A stretch of 64,000 bases of DNA. It comes from Georgenia ruanii (GTDB taxonomy: Bacteria; Actinomycetota; Actinomycetes; Actinomycetales; Actinomycetaceae). The stretch's first letter is position 1. Each line of letters opens with the position of its first letter. This document shows, piece after piece, positions 41,801-50,134 of the stretch. A program made the translations under genes and the position numbers. The notes beneath the pieces are model-generated. The model ran no database searches. It saw only the letters and a program-made list of their open reading frames with translations, and was not told where the DNA came from. The DNA lies in contig NZ_VUKE01000020.1 of assembly GCF_009193175.1 (NCBI RefSeq), forward strand, positions 1-64,000, given 5' to 3'.

Positions 41801-42754
41801 ATGGCCGTGCTGGCCCTCGCGGGCGACACGATGCTCGGCCGGCGCGTCGCGGAGGTCCTGGCCGAGGATCCGCGGGCGCCGCTGGTGGGGCCGCGGCTGC
41901 GCGCCGCGCTGGCCGCGGCCGACGCCGTCGTCCTCAACCTCGAGTGCTGCGTCTCCGCCCGCGGCCGGCGGTGGCTCGCGCCGGGCAAGCCGTTCTTCTT
42001 CCGGGCCCCGCCCCTCGCCGCCGACCGGCTCGCCGAGCTCGGCGTGCGGGCGGTGACCCTGGCCAACAACCACGCCCTCGACTACGGCCGTGACGCGCTG
42101 GTCGACACCCTCGAGCACCTCGCGGCCGCGGGCGTCGTCGCCGTCGGCGCCGGTCCCGACGTCGCCGCGGCGCGTCGCCCCGGGGCGCTCGACGTCGCCG
42201 GCGAGCCGCTGGCGCTGCTGGGCCTGACCGACCACCCGGCCGACTTCGCCGCCGCGCCGGACCGGCCCGGCGTCGCCTTCGCCGACCTGCGCTCCGCCGT
42301 GCCCGGCTGGGTCACCGCGGCGATCGGCGGCGCCGGCGCGCCGGTGCTCGTCAGCCCGCACTGGGGGCCGAACATGGCGACCGAGCCGCTGCCGTACGTG
42401 CGCCGCGCCGCGGCGGAGCTGGTCGCCGCCGGTGCCGCGCTCGTGGCCGGGCATTCCGCGCACGTCGTCCAGGGCGTGGCCGGGCGGGTGCTCTTCGACC
42501 TCGGTGACTTCCTCGACGACTACGCGGTGCACCCGACGCTGCGCAACGACCTGGGCGCCCTGTGGCTGGTGCACCTGGCGGGCGGGACCGTCCGGGCGGT
42601 GGAGGCGGTGCCGGTGCGGCTGCGCCTGGCGCTGACCGAGCTCGCCGCAGGCGACGACGCGGCCTGGGTACGCCGGCGCCTGCGGGCCGCGTGCGCCGCC
42701 CTCGGCACCGAGGCGCGCGACGACGGCGACCGCGTCCGCATCGGCTCAGGCTGA
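41801..42754 (+). CDS. CapA/PgsA-like metallophosphatase-fold protein
   Basis: 317 residues, ATG after AGGAGGCGGC. CapA family (poly-gamma-glutamate biosynthesis type): GDTMLGRRV near residue 8, LNLECCVS near 47, TLANNHALDYG near 88, VSPHWGPNM near 183 and GHSAHVVQG near 217 supply the metal-binding residues of the calcineurin-like fold. Unlike classical CapA there is no signal peptide or membrane helix, and no capB/capC genes lie nearby. A cytosolic phosphoesterase of unknown substrate is the safer reading. Confidence 0.85.
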   Translation: MAVLALAGDTMLGRRVAEVLAEDPRAPLVGPRLRAALAAADAVVLNLECCVSARGRRWLAPGKPFFFRAPPLAADRLAELGVRAVTLANNHALDYGRDALVDTLEHLAAAGVVAVGAGPDVAAARRPGALDVAGEPLALLGLTDHPADFAAAPDRPGVAFADLRSAVPGWVTAAIGGAGAPVLVSPHWGPNMATEPLPYVRRAAAELVAAGAALVAGHSAHVVQGVAGRVLFDLGDFLDDYAVHPTLRNDLGALWLVHLAGGTVRAVEAVPVRLRLALTELAAGDDAAWVRRRLRAACAALGTEARDDGDRVRIGSG

Positions 42755-42890
42755 CCCCCCACTCCGAGGGGCGTTCATTTCGCCGTGCGCGGAGGCGGGC
42801 CGGCGCCGCCCGCACGGTGCGGGACGCTGTCGGTGCCATCGCATACTGTGTGCTCGCCGCGGCCCTCGCGGCACCGCCCGAAGGGGTCCG

Positions 42891-44819
42891 ATGCTCATCC
42901 GTGTCCTGCGGCGCTTCCTGCGCCCCTACCGCCGCGACGTCGCGCTGGTGGTCGCGCTCCAGCTCGTGCAGACGCTGGCCGCGCTGTCCCTGCCCACCCT
43001 CAACGCGGACATCATCGACGACGGCGTCGTGCGCGGCGACACCGGCTACATCATGCGCACCGGCGCCGTGATGCTCGGCATCACGGCGGTGCAGGTGACC
43101 TGCGCGATCCTCGCCGTCTACGTGGGCGCGCGCACCGCCATGACCGCGGGCCGGGACCTGCGCTCGGCCGTCTTCGACCGGGTGCAGCGCTTCTCGCTCG
43201 CGGAGATGGGCCGCTTCGGGGCCCCGTCGCTCATCACCCGCTCGACCAACGACGTCCAGCAGGTGCAGATGGTGACCCTGCTGACCTTCACCATCATGGT
43301 GATGGCCCCGATCATGATGGTCGGCGGCGTGGTCATGGCGCTGCACCAGGACGTGGGCCTCTCCGCGCTGCTCCTCGTGGTCGTGCCGCTGCTCGCGGTG
43401 GTCATGGGACTGGCGATCTGGCGCATGGGGCCGCTGTTTCGGAAGATGCAGAAGCGGCTGGACCGGATCAACCTCGTGCTGCGCGAGCAGATCGCCGGCG
43501 TCCGGGTGGTCCGCTCCTTCAACCGGCAGCCGACCGAGCGGGAGCGGTTCGAGGGGGCCAGCACCGAGCTGTTCCGGACGGCGCTCGGCGTCGGCCGGCT
43601 CATGGCGCTGGTGTTCCCCGCGGTCATGCTCATCATGAACGCCTCGTCGGCGGCGGTGATCTGGTTCGGGGCGGGGCGGATCGACGACGGCGCGATGCCG
43701 GTCGGGTCGCTCGTGGCCTTCCTCAACTACCTCATGCAGATCCTCATGTCCGTCCTCATGGCGGTCATGATGTTCATGATGGTGCCGCGCGCCCAGGTCT
43801 CCGCCGAGCGCCTCGGCGAGGTGCTCGCCACCGACCCGGAGATCGTCGCCCCCGCCGAGCCGGTGCGCCTCGCCACGGTGGGCGCCGCGGCACGCGCTGG
43901 CACGGGTGGTGCGGCGGCCGCCGGGCCTCCGGGCGGCCCGGCGGTCGGCGACGGGGTGCGGGCCGGTAACGGGGTGCGGGCCGGTAACGGGTTCCGCGGC
44001 GGCGACGGGTTCCGCGGCGGCGACGTGCCGGGCGCCGCCGGCGAGCTGCGCGGCGCGGACGGCGCGCTCGGCCGGCACCTCGCCGTCGAGCTCGACGGGG
44101 CCACCTTCGGCTACGCCGGCGCCCAGGCCCCCGTGCTCCGCGACGTCACCCTGCGGCTGGAGCCGGGCCGGACCACCGCGGTGATCGGCTCCACCGGCGC
44201 GGGCAAGACCACCCTGGTCAACCTCATCCCGCGCCTCATCGACGTCACCGCCGGCGCGGTGCGGATGGGTGGGGTGGACGTGCGGGAGGTGGATCCGCGC
44301 GAGCTGCGCGAGCACGTCGCGCTCGTGCCCCAGAAGGCCTACCTCTTCTCCGGCACCGTCGCCTCCACCCTGCGCCACGGCCGGCCCGCGGCCACCGACG
44401 CCGAGCTGTGGGAGGCCCTCGAGGTCGCCCAGGCCCGGGACTTCGTCGAGGCGCTGCCCGGGGGTCTCGACGCCCCGGTGGAGCAGGGCGGCACGAACTT
44501 CTCCGGCGGGCAGCGCCAGCGCCTGGCCATCGCCCGGGCGCTGGTGCGCCGGGCGGACATCTACCTCTTCGACGACGCCTTCTCCGCCCTCGACTACGCC
44601 ACCGACGCCCGGCTGCGCGCCGTGCTGCCCCGGGCGACGCGCGGCGCGGCCGTGCTCGTCGTCGCCCAGCGGGTGGCGAGCATCCGCGACGCGGACACCA
44701 TCGTCGTCCTGGACGCCGGCCAGGTGGTCGGCTCGGGCACCCACCAGGAGCTCATGGACGCCAACGCGACCTACCAGGAGATCGTCCTGTCCCAGCTCAG
44801 CGCGGAGGAGGCGGCATGA
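42891..44819 (+). CDS. heterodimeric ABC exporter subunit with degenerate ATP site
   Basis: 642 residues. Six-helix exporter domain (1-310), then an NBD with Walker A GSTGAGKTT near residue 433 and intact signature NFSGGQRQRLAIARA. Two catalytic positions deviate: Walker B reads YLFDDAFSALD (Asp in place of the catalytic Glu, near 560), and the H-loop is VVAQRVAS (Gln in place of His, near 593). The next gene has the complementary variant signature, so together they make one degenerate and one active ATP site, as in TM287/288 or BmrCD. An unusual Gly/Ala/Arg-rich insert (~330-400) separates the TMD and NBD. Stop overlaps the partner start. Confidence 0.92.
   Translation: MLIRVLRRFLRPYRRDVALVVALQLVQTLAALSLPTLNADIIDDGVVRGDTGYIMRTGAVMLGITAVQVTCAILAVYVGARTAMTAGRDLRSAVFDRVQRFSLAEMGRFGAPSLITRSTNDVQQVQMVTLLTFTIMVMAPIMMVGGVVMALHQDVGLSALLLVVVPLLAVVMGLAIWRMGPLFRKMQKRLDRINLVLREQIAGVRVVRSFNRQPTERERFEGASTELFRTALGVGRLMALVFPAVMLIMNASSAAVIWFGAGRIDDGAMPVGSLVAFLNYLMQILMSVLMAVMMFMMVPRAQVSAERLGEVLATDPEIVAPAEPVRLATVGAAARAGTGGAAAAGPPGGPAVGDGVRAGNGVRAGNGFRGGDGFRGGDVPGAAGELRGADGALGRHLAVELDGATFGYAGAQAPVLRDVTLRLEPGRTTAVIGSTGAGKTTLVNLIPRLIDVTAGAVRMGGVDVREVDPRELREHVALVPQKAYLFSGTVASTLRHGRPAATDAELWEALEVAQARDFVEALPGGLDAPVEQGGTNFSGGQRQRLAIARALVRRADIYLFDDAFSALDYATDARLRAVLPRATRGAAVLVVAQRVASIRDADTIVVLDAGQVVGSGTHQELMDANATYQEIVLSQLSAEEAA
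43953..44024 (+). repeat. 18-bp in-frame repeats inside ABC exporter linker
   Basis: Two 18-bp copies of GGGGTGCGGGCCGGTAAC (43953, 43971) followed by two copies of GGGTTCCGCGGCGGCGAC (43989, 44007). They encode a flexible VRAGNG/FRGGDG linker between the membrane and ATPase domains and look recently duplicated. Confidence 0.9.
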
Positions 44820-46750
44820 GCGCGCACGGGCCCGGCCCCGGCGGCCGGCCCGGCGTGGCCCCCGGGCAGAAGTCCATGCACTTCGGCGCCTCGCTGCGGC
44901 GGCTGGTGCGGACCCTGCGCCCGGAGCGCCCGCGGCTGATCGCCGTCGGGATCCTCGGGTCGGTGTCGGTCGCGCTGGCCGTGCTCGGCCCGAAGATCCT
45001 CGGCGACGCGACCAACATCGTCTTCAACGGCGTCGTCGGGCGCATGCTGCCCGCCGGCGTCACCCAGCAGCAGGCCGTCGAGGGGCTCCGGGCCAGCGGC
45101 CACGGGCAGATCGCCGACATGGTCGCCGGCATGAAGCACCTCGTGCCCGGGCAGGGCATCGACTTCGACGCGCTGGGACGCACGATCCTCCTGGTGCTGG
45201 GCGTCTACGTGCTCTCCGCGGTGTTCCTGTGGCTCCAGGGACGCATCCTCGCCGGGGTCGTGCAGCGCACCGGCTACCGGCTGCGCCAGGACGTCCAGGC
45301 CAAGATCGACCGGCTGTCCCTGGCCCACCTCGACGCCCAGCCCCGCGGCGACGTCCTGTCCCGGGTGACCAACGACATCGACAACGTCACCCAGAGCCTG
45401 CAGCAGACGCTCTCGCAGCTCGTCACCAGCGTCCTCACCGTCATCGGCGTGCTGGTCATGATGTTCTACCTCTCCTGGCAGCTCGCCCTCATCGCGCTGG
45501 TCACCGTGCCGCTCTCGGCGATCCTCACGGTCGTTATCGCCAAGCGGGCCCAGGGACAGTTCGTCATGCAGTGGAAGTCCACCGGGGACCTCGGCGGCCG
45601 GGTGGAGGAGGCCTTCACCGGGCACGAGCTCGTCACCGCGTTCAACGCCCAGGACACCTTCACGGCGAGCTTCGAGACCGAGAACGACCGGCTGTACCGC
45701 TCGAGCTTCAAGGCCCAGTTCATCTCCGGGACGATCATGCCGGTGATGAGCTTCGTCTCGAACCTCAACTACGTCCTGGTCGCGGTGGTCGGCGGGCTGC
45801 GGGTCGCGTCCGGCGCGCTGACGCTCGGGGAGGTGCAGGCGTTCATCCAGTACTCCCGCCAGTTCAGCCAGCCCCTGGCCCAGATCGCCTCGATGTCCAA
45901 CCTGGTCCAGTCCGGGGTGGCCTCGGCCGAGCGGATCTTCGAGCTCCTGGACGCGGAGGAGGAGACGCCCGACCCAGTGCCGTCCGAGCGGCCCGCCCAG
46001 GTCCGCGGCCGGGTGGAGTTCTCCCACGTCAGCTTCCGGTACACGCCGGACACCCCGCTCATCGAGGACCTCAACCTCGTCGTCGAGCCGGGCCAGACCA
46101 TCGCCGTCGTCGGCCCCACCGGCGCGGGCAAGACGACCCTGGTCAACCTCATCATGCGGTTCTACGAGATCGACGCCGGCACCATCAGCCTCGACGGCGT
46201 CGACACTCGCCGCATGAGCCGGGAGGACCTGCGCGACCAGGTCGGGATGGTGCTCCAGGACACCTGGCTGTTCAAGGGCACGATCGCCGAGAACATCGCC
46301 TTCGGGCGGGCCGGGGCCACCCCCGCGGACGTCCTCGCGGCCGCGCGGGCCACCAGCGTGGACCGCTTCGTCCACGCCCTGCCCGAGGGGTACGAGACGG
46401 TCATCGACGAGGAGGGCGGGGGCGTCTCCGCCGGCGAGAAGCAGCTGATCACCATCGCCCGCGCGTTCCTCGCGGACCCGCAGATCCTCATCCTCGACGA
46501 GGCGACGAGCTCGGTGGACACCCGCACCGAGGTCCTCGTCCAGCAGGCCATGGCCGAGCTGCGCCGGGGCCGCACCAGCTTCGTCATCGCGCACCGCCTC
46601 TCGACCATCCGCGACGCCGACCTCATCCTCGTCATGGAGCACGGCCGCATCGTCGAGCAGGGCACTCACGCCGGGCTGCTCGAGGCCGACGGCGCGTACG
46701 CGCGGCTGTACCAGTCGCAGTTCGCCGCCCCGGTCGCCGAACAGGCGTGA
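44816..46750 (+). CDS. heterodimeric ABC exporter subunit with intact ATPase residues
   Basis: 644 residues, ATG overlapping the partner gene by 4 bases. N-terminal cytoplasmic lead, six-helix exporter domain (about 40-370) with a larger loop (MLPAGVTQQQAVEGLRASGHG) between the first two helices, then the NBD: Walker A GPTGAGKTT near 441, Walker B LILDEATSSVD with catalytic Glu, H-loop IAHRLSTIRDAD. The signature is GVSAGEKQLITIARA instead of LSGGQ, the complementary half of the partner's degenerate site. Likely multidrug or lipid exporter; no adjacent regulator. Confidence 0.92.
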   Translation: MSAHGPGPGGRPGVAPGQKSMHFGASLRRLVRTLRPERPRLIAVGILGSVSVALAVLGPKILGDATNIVFNGVVGRMLPAGVTQQQAVEGLRASGHGQIADMVAGMKHLVPGQGIDFDALGRTILLVLGVYVLSAVFLWLQGRILAGVVQRTGYRLRQDVQAKIDRLSLAHLDAQPRGDVLSRVTNDIDNVTQSLQQTLSQLVTSVLTVIGVLVMMFYLSWQLALIALVTVPLSAILTVVIAKRAQGQFVMQWKSTGDLGGRVEEAFTGHELVTAFNAQDTFTASFETENDRLYRSSFKAQFISGTIMPVMSFVSNLNYVLVAVVGGLRVASGALTLGEVQAFIQYSRQFSQPLAQIASMSNLVQSGVASAERIFELLDAEEETPDPVPSERPAQVRGRVEFSHVSFRYTPDTPLIEDLNLVVEPGQTIAVVGPTGAGKTTLVNLIMRFYEIDAGTISLDGVDTRRMSREDLRDQVGMVLQDTWLFKGTIAENIAFGRAGATPADVLAAARATSVDRFVHALPEGYETVIDEEGGGVSAGEKQLITIARAFLADPQILILDEATSSVDTRTEVLVQQAMAELRRGRTSFVIAHRLSTIRDADLILVMEHGRIVEQGTHAGLLEADGAYARLYQSQFAAPVAEQA

Positions 46751-46800
46751 GACCTGCGTGACACCCGGCCGCCGGTCGTCGACCGCGCGGCGGCCCCGGC

Positions 46801-46838
46801 CTGCCTGACGGGGGCCGGGCTGCCTGACGGGGGCCGGG
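46801..46838. repeat. 19-bp direct repeat before trmH-family gene
   Basis: CTGCCTGACGGGGGCCGGG occurs twice in tandem (46801-46819 and 46820-46838). It lies just upstream of a GAGAAT hexamer (46850-46855) that stands 6 bases before GTG 46862, a probable leaderless promoter for the methyltransferase gene. Confidence 0.75.
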
Positions 46839-46861
46839 CGCCGGCGGGGGAGAATGCTCCG

Positions 46862-47728
46862 GTGCTGATCCGCATCACCGACCCCGCCGACGACCGCCTC
46901 GGCGACTACACCCACCTCACCGACGTCGCCCTGCGCTCCAAGCACGAGCCCGCCAAGGGCCTGTACATCGCCGAGAGCTCCAACGTCATCCGCCGTGCCC
47001 TGGAGGCCGGCCACCGGCCCCGCTCCTTCCTCATGGCCGAGAAGTGGCTCGAGTCCATGGCGCCGGTCATCGCCGCGGCGCCGGGCTGCGAGGGCGCGCC
47101 CGACGGCGGGGAGCAGGTGCCGGTCTTCGTCGCCGAGGAGCCGGTGCTGCGCGCCATCACCGGCTTCCACCTGCACCGCGGGGCGCTCGCGGCGATGCAC
47201 CGCCCCCCGCTGGCCGGCGTGCGGGAGCTGCTCGAGGGGGCCCGCGCGGGCGCCGGCGCGCGCCGGGTCGCGATCCTCGAGGACATCGTCGACCACACCA
47301 ACGTCGGGGCCATGTTCCGCAGCGCCGCCGGGCTGGGCGTCGACGCGGTGCTCGTCACGCCGCGCTGCGCGGACCCGCTGTACCGCCGCTCGGTGCGGGT
47401 GAGCATGGGCACCGTCTTCCAGGTGCCCTGGACCCGGCTGACCACCTGGCCCGGTGCCATCGACCGCCTCCACGACGCCGGCTTCACCGTCGCCGCGCTC
47501 GCCCTGAGCGACGACGCGGTCAGCCTCGACGACTTCGCCGCCTCCCCGGCCGTCGCCGACGCCGGCGCGAAGGTCGCCCTGGTGCTCGGCACCGAGGGCG
47601 ACGGCCTGGCCCGCGCCACGGTCGAGGCCGCCGACGTCGTCGTGCGCATCCCCATGGCGGGCGGGGTGGACTCCCTCAACGTGGCCGCCGCCTCCGCCGT
47701 CGCCTTCTGGGCGACTCGCCGCCGCTAG
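46862..47728 (+). CDS. SpoU/TrmH-family RNA 2'-O-methyltransferase, complete copy
   Basis: 288 residues, GTG start. The N-terminal RNA substrate-binding domain (YTHLTDVALRSKHEPAKGLYIAES) is followed by the knotted SPOUT domain: motif 1 DHTNVGAMFRSAAGLGVDAV (near 142), motif 2 ALVLGTEGDGL (near 240) and motif 3 IPMAGGVDSLNVAAASAV (near 262). It methylates ribose in rRNA or tRNA; the exact target is unknown. From 47303 on, the 3' half is about 90% identical to a second, truncated copy at 49616, with a low-GC cassette between. Its 3' half may therefore have arrived with that cassette while the gene stayed intact. Confidence 0.9.
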   Translation: MLIRITDPADDRLGDYTHLTDVALRSKHEPAKGLYIAESSNVIRRALEAGHRPRSFLMAEKWLESMAPVIAAAPGCEGAPDGGEQVPVFVAEEPVLRAITGFHLHRGALAAMHRPPLAGVRELLEGARAGAGARRVAILEDIVDHTNVGAMFRSAAGLGVDAVLVTPRCADPLYRRSVRVSMGTVFQVPWTRLTTWPGAIDRLHDAGFTVAALALSDDAVSLDDFAASPAVADAGAKVALVLGTEGDGLARATVEAADVVVRIPMAGGVDSLNVAAASAVAFWATRRR

Positions 47729-47829
47729 TCAGGCCATGCTCTTAGTAGTCTGCTGCGTATACGCCCGAATGTTCTATATGTCGGGGTAACGCCCGGTATC
47801 GACCTGCGCAAACCGCCCTAGGATTCGAT

Positions 47830-48786
47830 TCAGACAGCGTACGGTTGTGCATCCTTGATTGAGGTAGTGATTTCGATAAACGTAATTGAGATCCGGAGAT
47901 AATCTTCTCCTGTGCCGGCTCGTATTGTCCACGCGGCGCCGATGTCAGAGTCGACGCCATGGTCCGCCGCATTTCGGACATTTGAAAGATACTTGCCTAT
48001 TGCAGCAACCTTCTTTGGTAATGCTCTGGCCCTATCGAATGCATCGACCTTGGCGCCTAGGCCTGTCGCCCCTGCTACGCTTACCGACATGTCCGAAGCG
48101 AGTTGAGAGAGATACGATTCGATGGCGTTTCCCGCCGATACCACTGCTCCACGAGAGTCGCTCTGGCTGACCTTCAGATACGCTTCGGCGAGAGGTTGAA
48201 GTACTGAAGAATGGTCCACGTAGTTGCGTGCGCGCTCGGACATCCAGTCGCGGACGCGTAGCTCCGCTTCGGCGAGTTCCGCAACCGCTCCGGCGAGGAG
48301 GGTTGTGAAGTCTTCCTCTAGTTCAAAACGGACCTCATGATTGCCTCCTGCCGTTGCTCGTAGACTCTGGCAATAGGTTCCTAGGCTGAGGAGGGTCTGC
48401 TTGATTGTCTCCCTGTGAGCCGCTAGTCCAAGCAGTGCGCGCGTTTGCTGGGCAGCGGTTCCAGCTCCTTCGCCTGACAGGTGGAGGAGTTCCCGAAACA
48501 CGCGAAACGGTTCGTATGCCTCAACAGCTATTCGAAGTACAGCGGCCCTCTGTGCTAACACTGGGGTATTGAGGAGGCGAGCGAGGGGACTAGCGGCTTT
48601 GTAGCAGTTACCGTCGCACCGAATTAGTCCTAAATCTTCGGCGAGTTCAAGCGCCGCCACAGCATTGACATTCGGCAAATCGAGGAAGTCTGCGACCATG
48701 TCCGCCGTCGCCGCATCTCGGCCGGCGACCACGCCCTGCACGGCACCAACGACGTTGTCAGCCGTGGTATCTGCGAGCCGCGTCAT
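47830..48786 (-). CDS. cassette protein with C-terminal HEPN/Abi-like domain
   Basis: 318 residues. N-terminal ~80 residues resemble a winged helix (TADMVADFLDLPNVNAVAAL, LAEDLGLIRCDGNCYKAAS). The middle is helical. The C-terminal part reads AGNAIESYLSQLA near 218-230 and YLSNVRNAADHGV with Arg271-x4-His276, the R-x4-6-H signature of HEPN ribonucleases and of the Abi_C-type RN..HG ending. This suggests an RNase-type effector, but no family assignment was verified. Its start overlaps the stop of the upstream cassette gene by 4 bases. Codon use is much less GC-biased than in neighbours, indicating transfer. Confidence 0.75.
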   Translation of the reverse strand: MTRLADTTADNVVGAVQGVVAGRDAATADMVADFLDLPNVNAVAALELAEDLGLIRCDGNCYKAASPLARLLNTPVLAQRAAVLRIAVEAYEPFRVFRELLHLSGEGAGTAAQQTRALLGLAAHRETIKQTLLSLGTYCQSLRATAGGNHEVRFELEEDFTTLLAGAVAELAEAELRVRDWMSERARNYVDHSSVLQPLAEAYLKVSQSDSRGAVVSAGNAIESYLSQLASDMSVSVAGATGLGAKVDAFDRARALPKKVAAIGKYLSNVRNAADHGVDSDIGAAWTIRAGTGEDYLRISITFIEITTSIKDAQPYAV

Positions 48787-49544
48787 CGTGGGTCGTCGCC
48801 GTCGAGCCCTTCGAGCTCATCGGCCGCGCGCTCGATCGAGTCGAGCATCGTTCGAATTTGAACGCCAAGGTCGGGAAGTTGGCTCGGCTCTACACTGATG
48901 TTCACAATCAACTTCAGAGCAACGGAAGTTCCCCCGGGCGCCTGTTCGATTACCCGCTGGACGGTCGGGCCCTGAATGGGCAGAGGCTCGGGCGACGGCA
49001 TGGGTGCGTCCCCCGGAGGGCGGACGGGTTCATCGACAGGGGTGGCACTTTCACTGATGTTTAGAGCGACCACCTGACCGTCGCGTTCGGCCACGAGCCC
49101 CGCTTGTTTCATCATCTCGATGACGGCGGCGGCGCCGGCCAGTGCCCGCGTGCTCTTGTCAGCCCCAGCTGTATACACGATTTGCGTCGCCAGTGTTGAC
49201 GCGTCCATGCCGCCACGTACCCGGATCGCGGCGATGATGCGTTGGATGATGGTCTGGCCGGAGAGGACTTCGCGCCATGCCGCTGATATGTCGTTCGCTT
49301 CTCTGAAATCCAGTGCGCGAGCCAGCTTCTGGCCGACTGCCGTTACACCTTTATCCCGGCCGCCTTCTAGTACGCCGACCGATACAAGGAACCCCGTGTT
49401 ACGGCTGATCTCTCCCGCAGGGGAGCCGGCGATTCCTGCGACGGTCTCCAGGTTGGTCTTCCCGCCCACATGGTTGTACGCCTGAACAATCCGGGAGAGC
49501 GTCTCGTACGACGCGCCAGGCAACTTAAACGTATCGTCCACCAT
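48783..49544 (-). CDS. cassette winged-helix-like protein, partner of HEPN-like gene
   Basis: 253 residues from ATG 49544 (a TTG at 49604 would add 20 residues, but these look like junction translation). Residues 8-80 resemble a winged helix (ETLSRIVQAYNHVGGKTNLETVA... GFLVSVGVLEGGRDKGVTAVG), and a second similar unit spans 90-160. A Pro-rich linker (165-205) leads to a small C-terminal domain (SVALKLIVNISVEPSQLPDL, helix to 247). I do not recognise the family. Translational coupling with the downstream gene implies a joint function, for example a sensor or antitoxin for the R-x4-H protein. Low GC, same origin. Confidence 0.72.
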   Translation of the reverse strand: MVDDTFKLPGASYETLSRIVQAYNHVGGKTNLETVAGIAGSPAGEISRNTGFLVSVGVLEGGRDKGVTAVGQKLARALDFREANDISAAWREVLSGQTIIQRIIAAIRVRGGMDASTLATQIVYTAGADKSTRALAGAAAVIEMMKQAGLVAERDGQVVALNISESATPVDEPVRPPGDAPMPSPEPLPIQGPTVQRVIEQAPGGTSVALKLIVNISVEPSQLPDLGVQIRTMLDSIERAADELEGLDGDDPR

Positions 49545-49609
49545 GAGGGCATGGTTGCGGTCGCGGGCTCTCAGTGTGCTGCGACGCGCCGAGAGGCCGA
49601 CCAAATTTA

Positions 49610-50044
49610 AACAATGTCGGGGCCATGTTCCGCAGCGCCGCCGGGCTCGGGGTCGACGCGGTGCTGGTCACGCCGCGCTGCGCGGACCCGCTGTACCGCC
49701 GCTCGGTGCGGGTGAGCATGGGCACCGTCTTCCAGGTGCCCTGGACCCGGCTGACCATCTGGCCCGGCGCCATCGACCGGCTCCACGACGCCGGCTACAT
49801 CGTCGCCGCGCTCGCCCTGAGCGAGGACTCGGTCAGCCTCGACGACTTCGCCGCCTCCCCGGCCGTTACCGCGCCCGACTCGAAGATCGCCCTGGTCCTG
49901 GGCACCGAGGGGGAAGGCCTCGCCCGCGCGACCGTCGACGCGGCGGACGTGGTCGTGCGCATCCCGATGGCCGGCGGGGTGTACTCCCTGAACCTCGCGG
50001 CCGCCTCGGCGGTGGCGTTCTGGGCGACGCGGGCTAGGGCCTGA
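49610..50044 (+). pseudogene. 5'-truncated second copy of trmH-family methyltransferase
   Basis: An open frame of ~145 codons starting within motif 1 (NNVGAMFRSAAGLGVDAV) and running to a normal stop. By eye there are about 40 differences in ~415 positions from the 3' half of the complete gene: very few in the first 170 bases, more towards the end. The N-terminal substrate-binding half and a start codon are missing. Motif 3 is altered (GGVYSLNLAAAS instead of GGVDSLNVAAAS). The frame is intact, so decay is recent. It is probably the original chromosomal 3' end left after cassette insertion, as its downstream flank continues as ordinary high-GC DNA. Confidence 0.85.
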
Positions 50045-50134
50045 CGACGCGCTGTCGCGAGGCGCGACGACGGCGCAGACCGGTCGCACGCGACCGCCCG
50101 GCAGGCAGTGGTGCTCCGCTCGAGAGGGGACGTC

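Larger units (their letters stand above)
47303..49616. mobile_element. putative integrated low-GC cassette at trmH-family gene
   Basis: Between two copies of the methyltransferase 3' half lies ~1.9 kb with clearly lower GC (roughly half A+T against about three quarters G+C outside) and two minus-strand genes. The copies share an identical 32-base block beginning GTCGGGGCCATGTTCCGCAG at 47303 and 49616; these could be the attL/attR cores of an element that integrates inside the gene and restores it with its own 3' end. No integrase, transposase or terminal inverted repeat is present. Alternative: homologous recombination with foreign DNA, or a tandem duplication later invaded. 47729-47829 is gene-free junction sequence. 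Confidence 0.55.

Noticed and set aside
41801-42754. Poly-gamma-glutamate capsule locus
   Set aside because: Only a CapA-like protein without signal peptide; no capB/capC neighbours.
49545-49604. TTG-initiated 20-residue extension of the cassette winged-helix gene
   Set aside because: Rare start codon, no RBS, and the added residues come from junction sequence abutting the methyltransferase fragment.
47729-49610. Insertion sequence or prophage remnant
   Set aside because: No transposase, integrase, phage protein or terminal inverted repeats seen.
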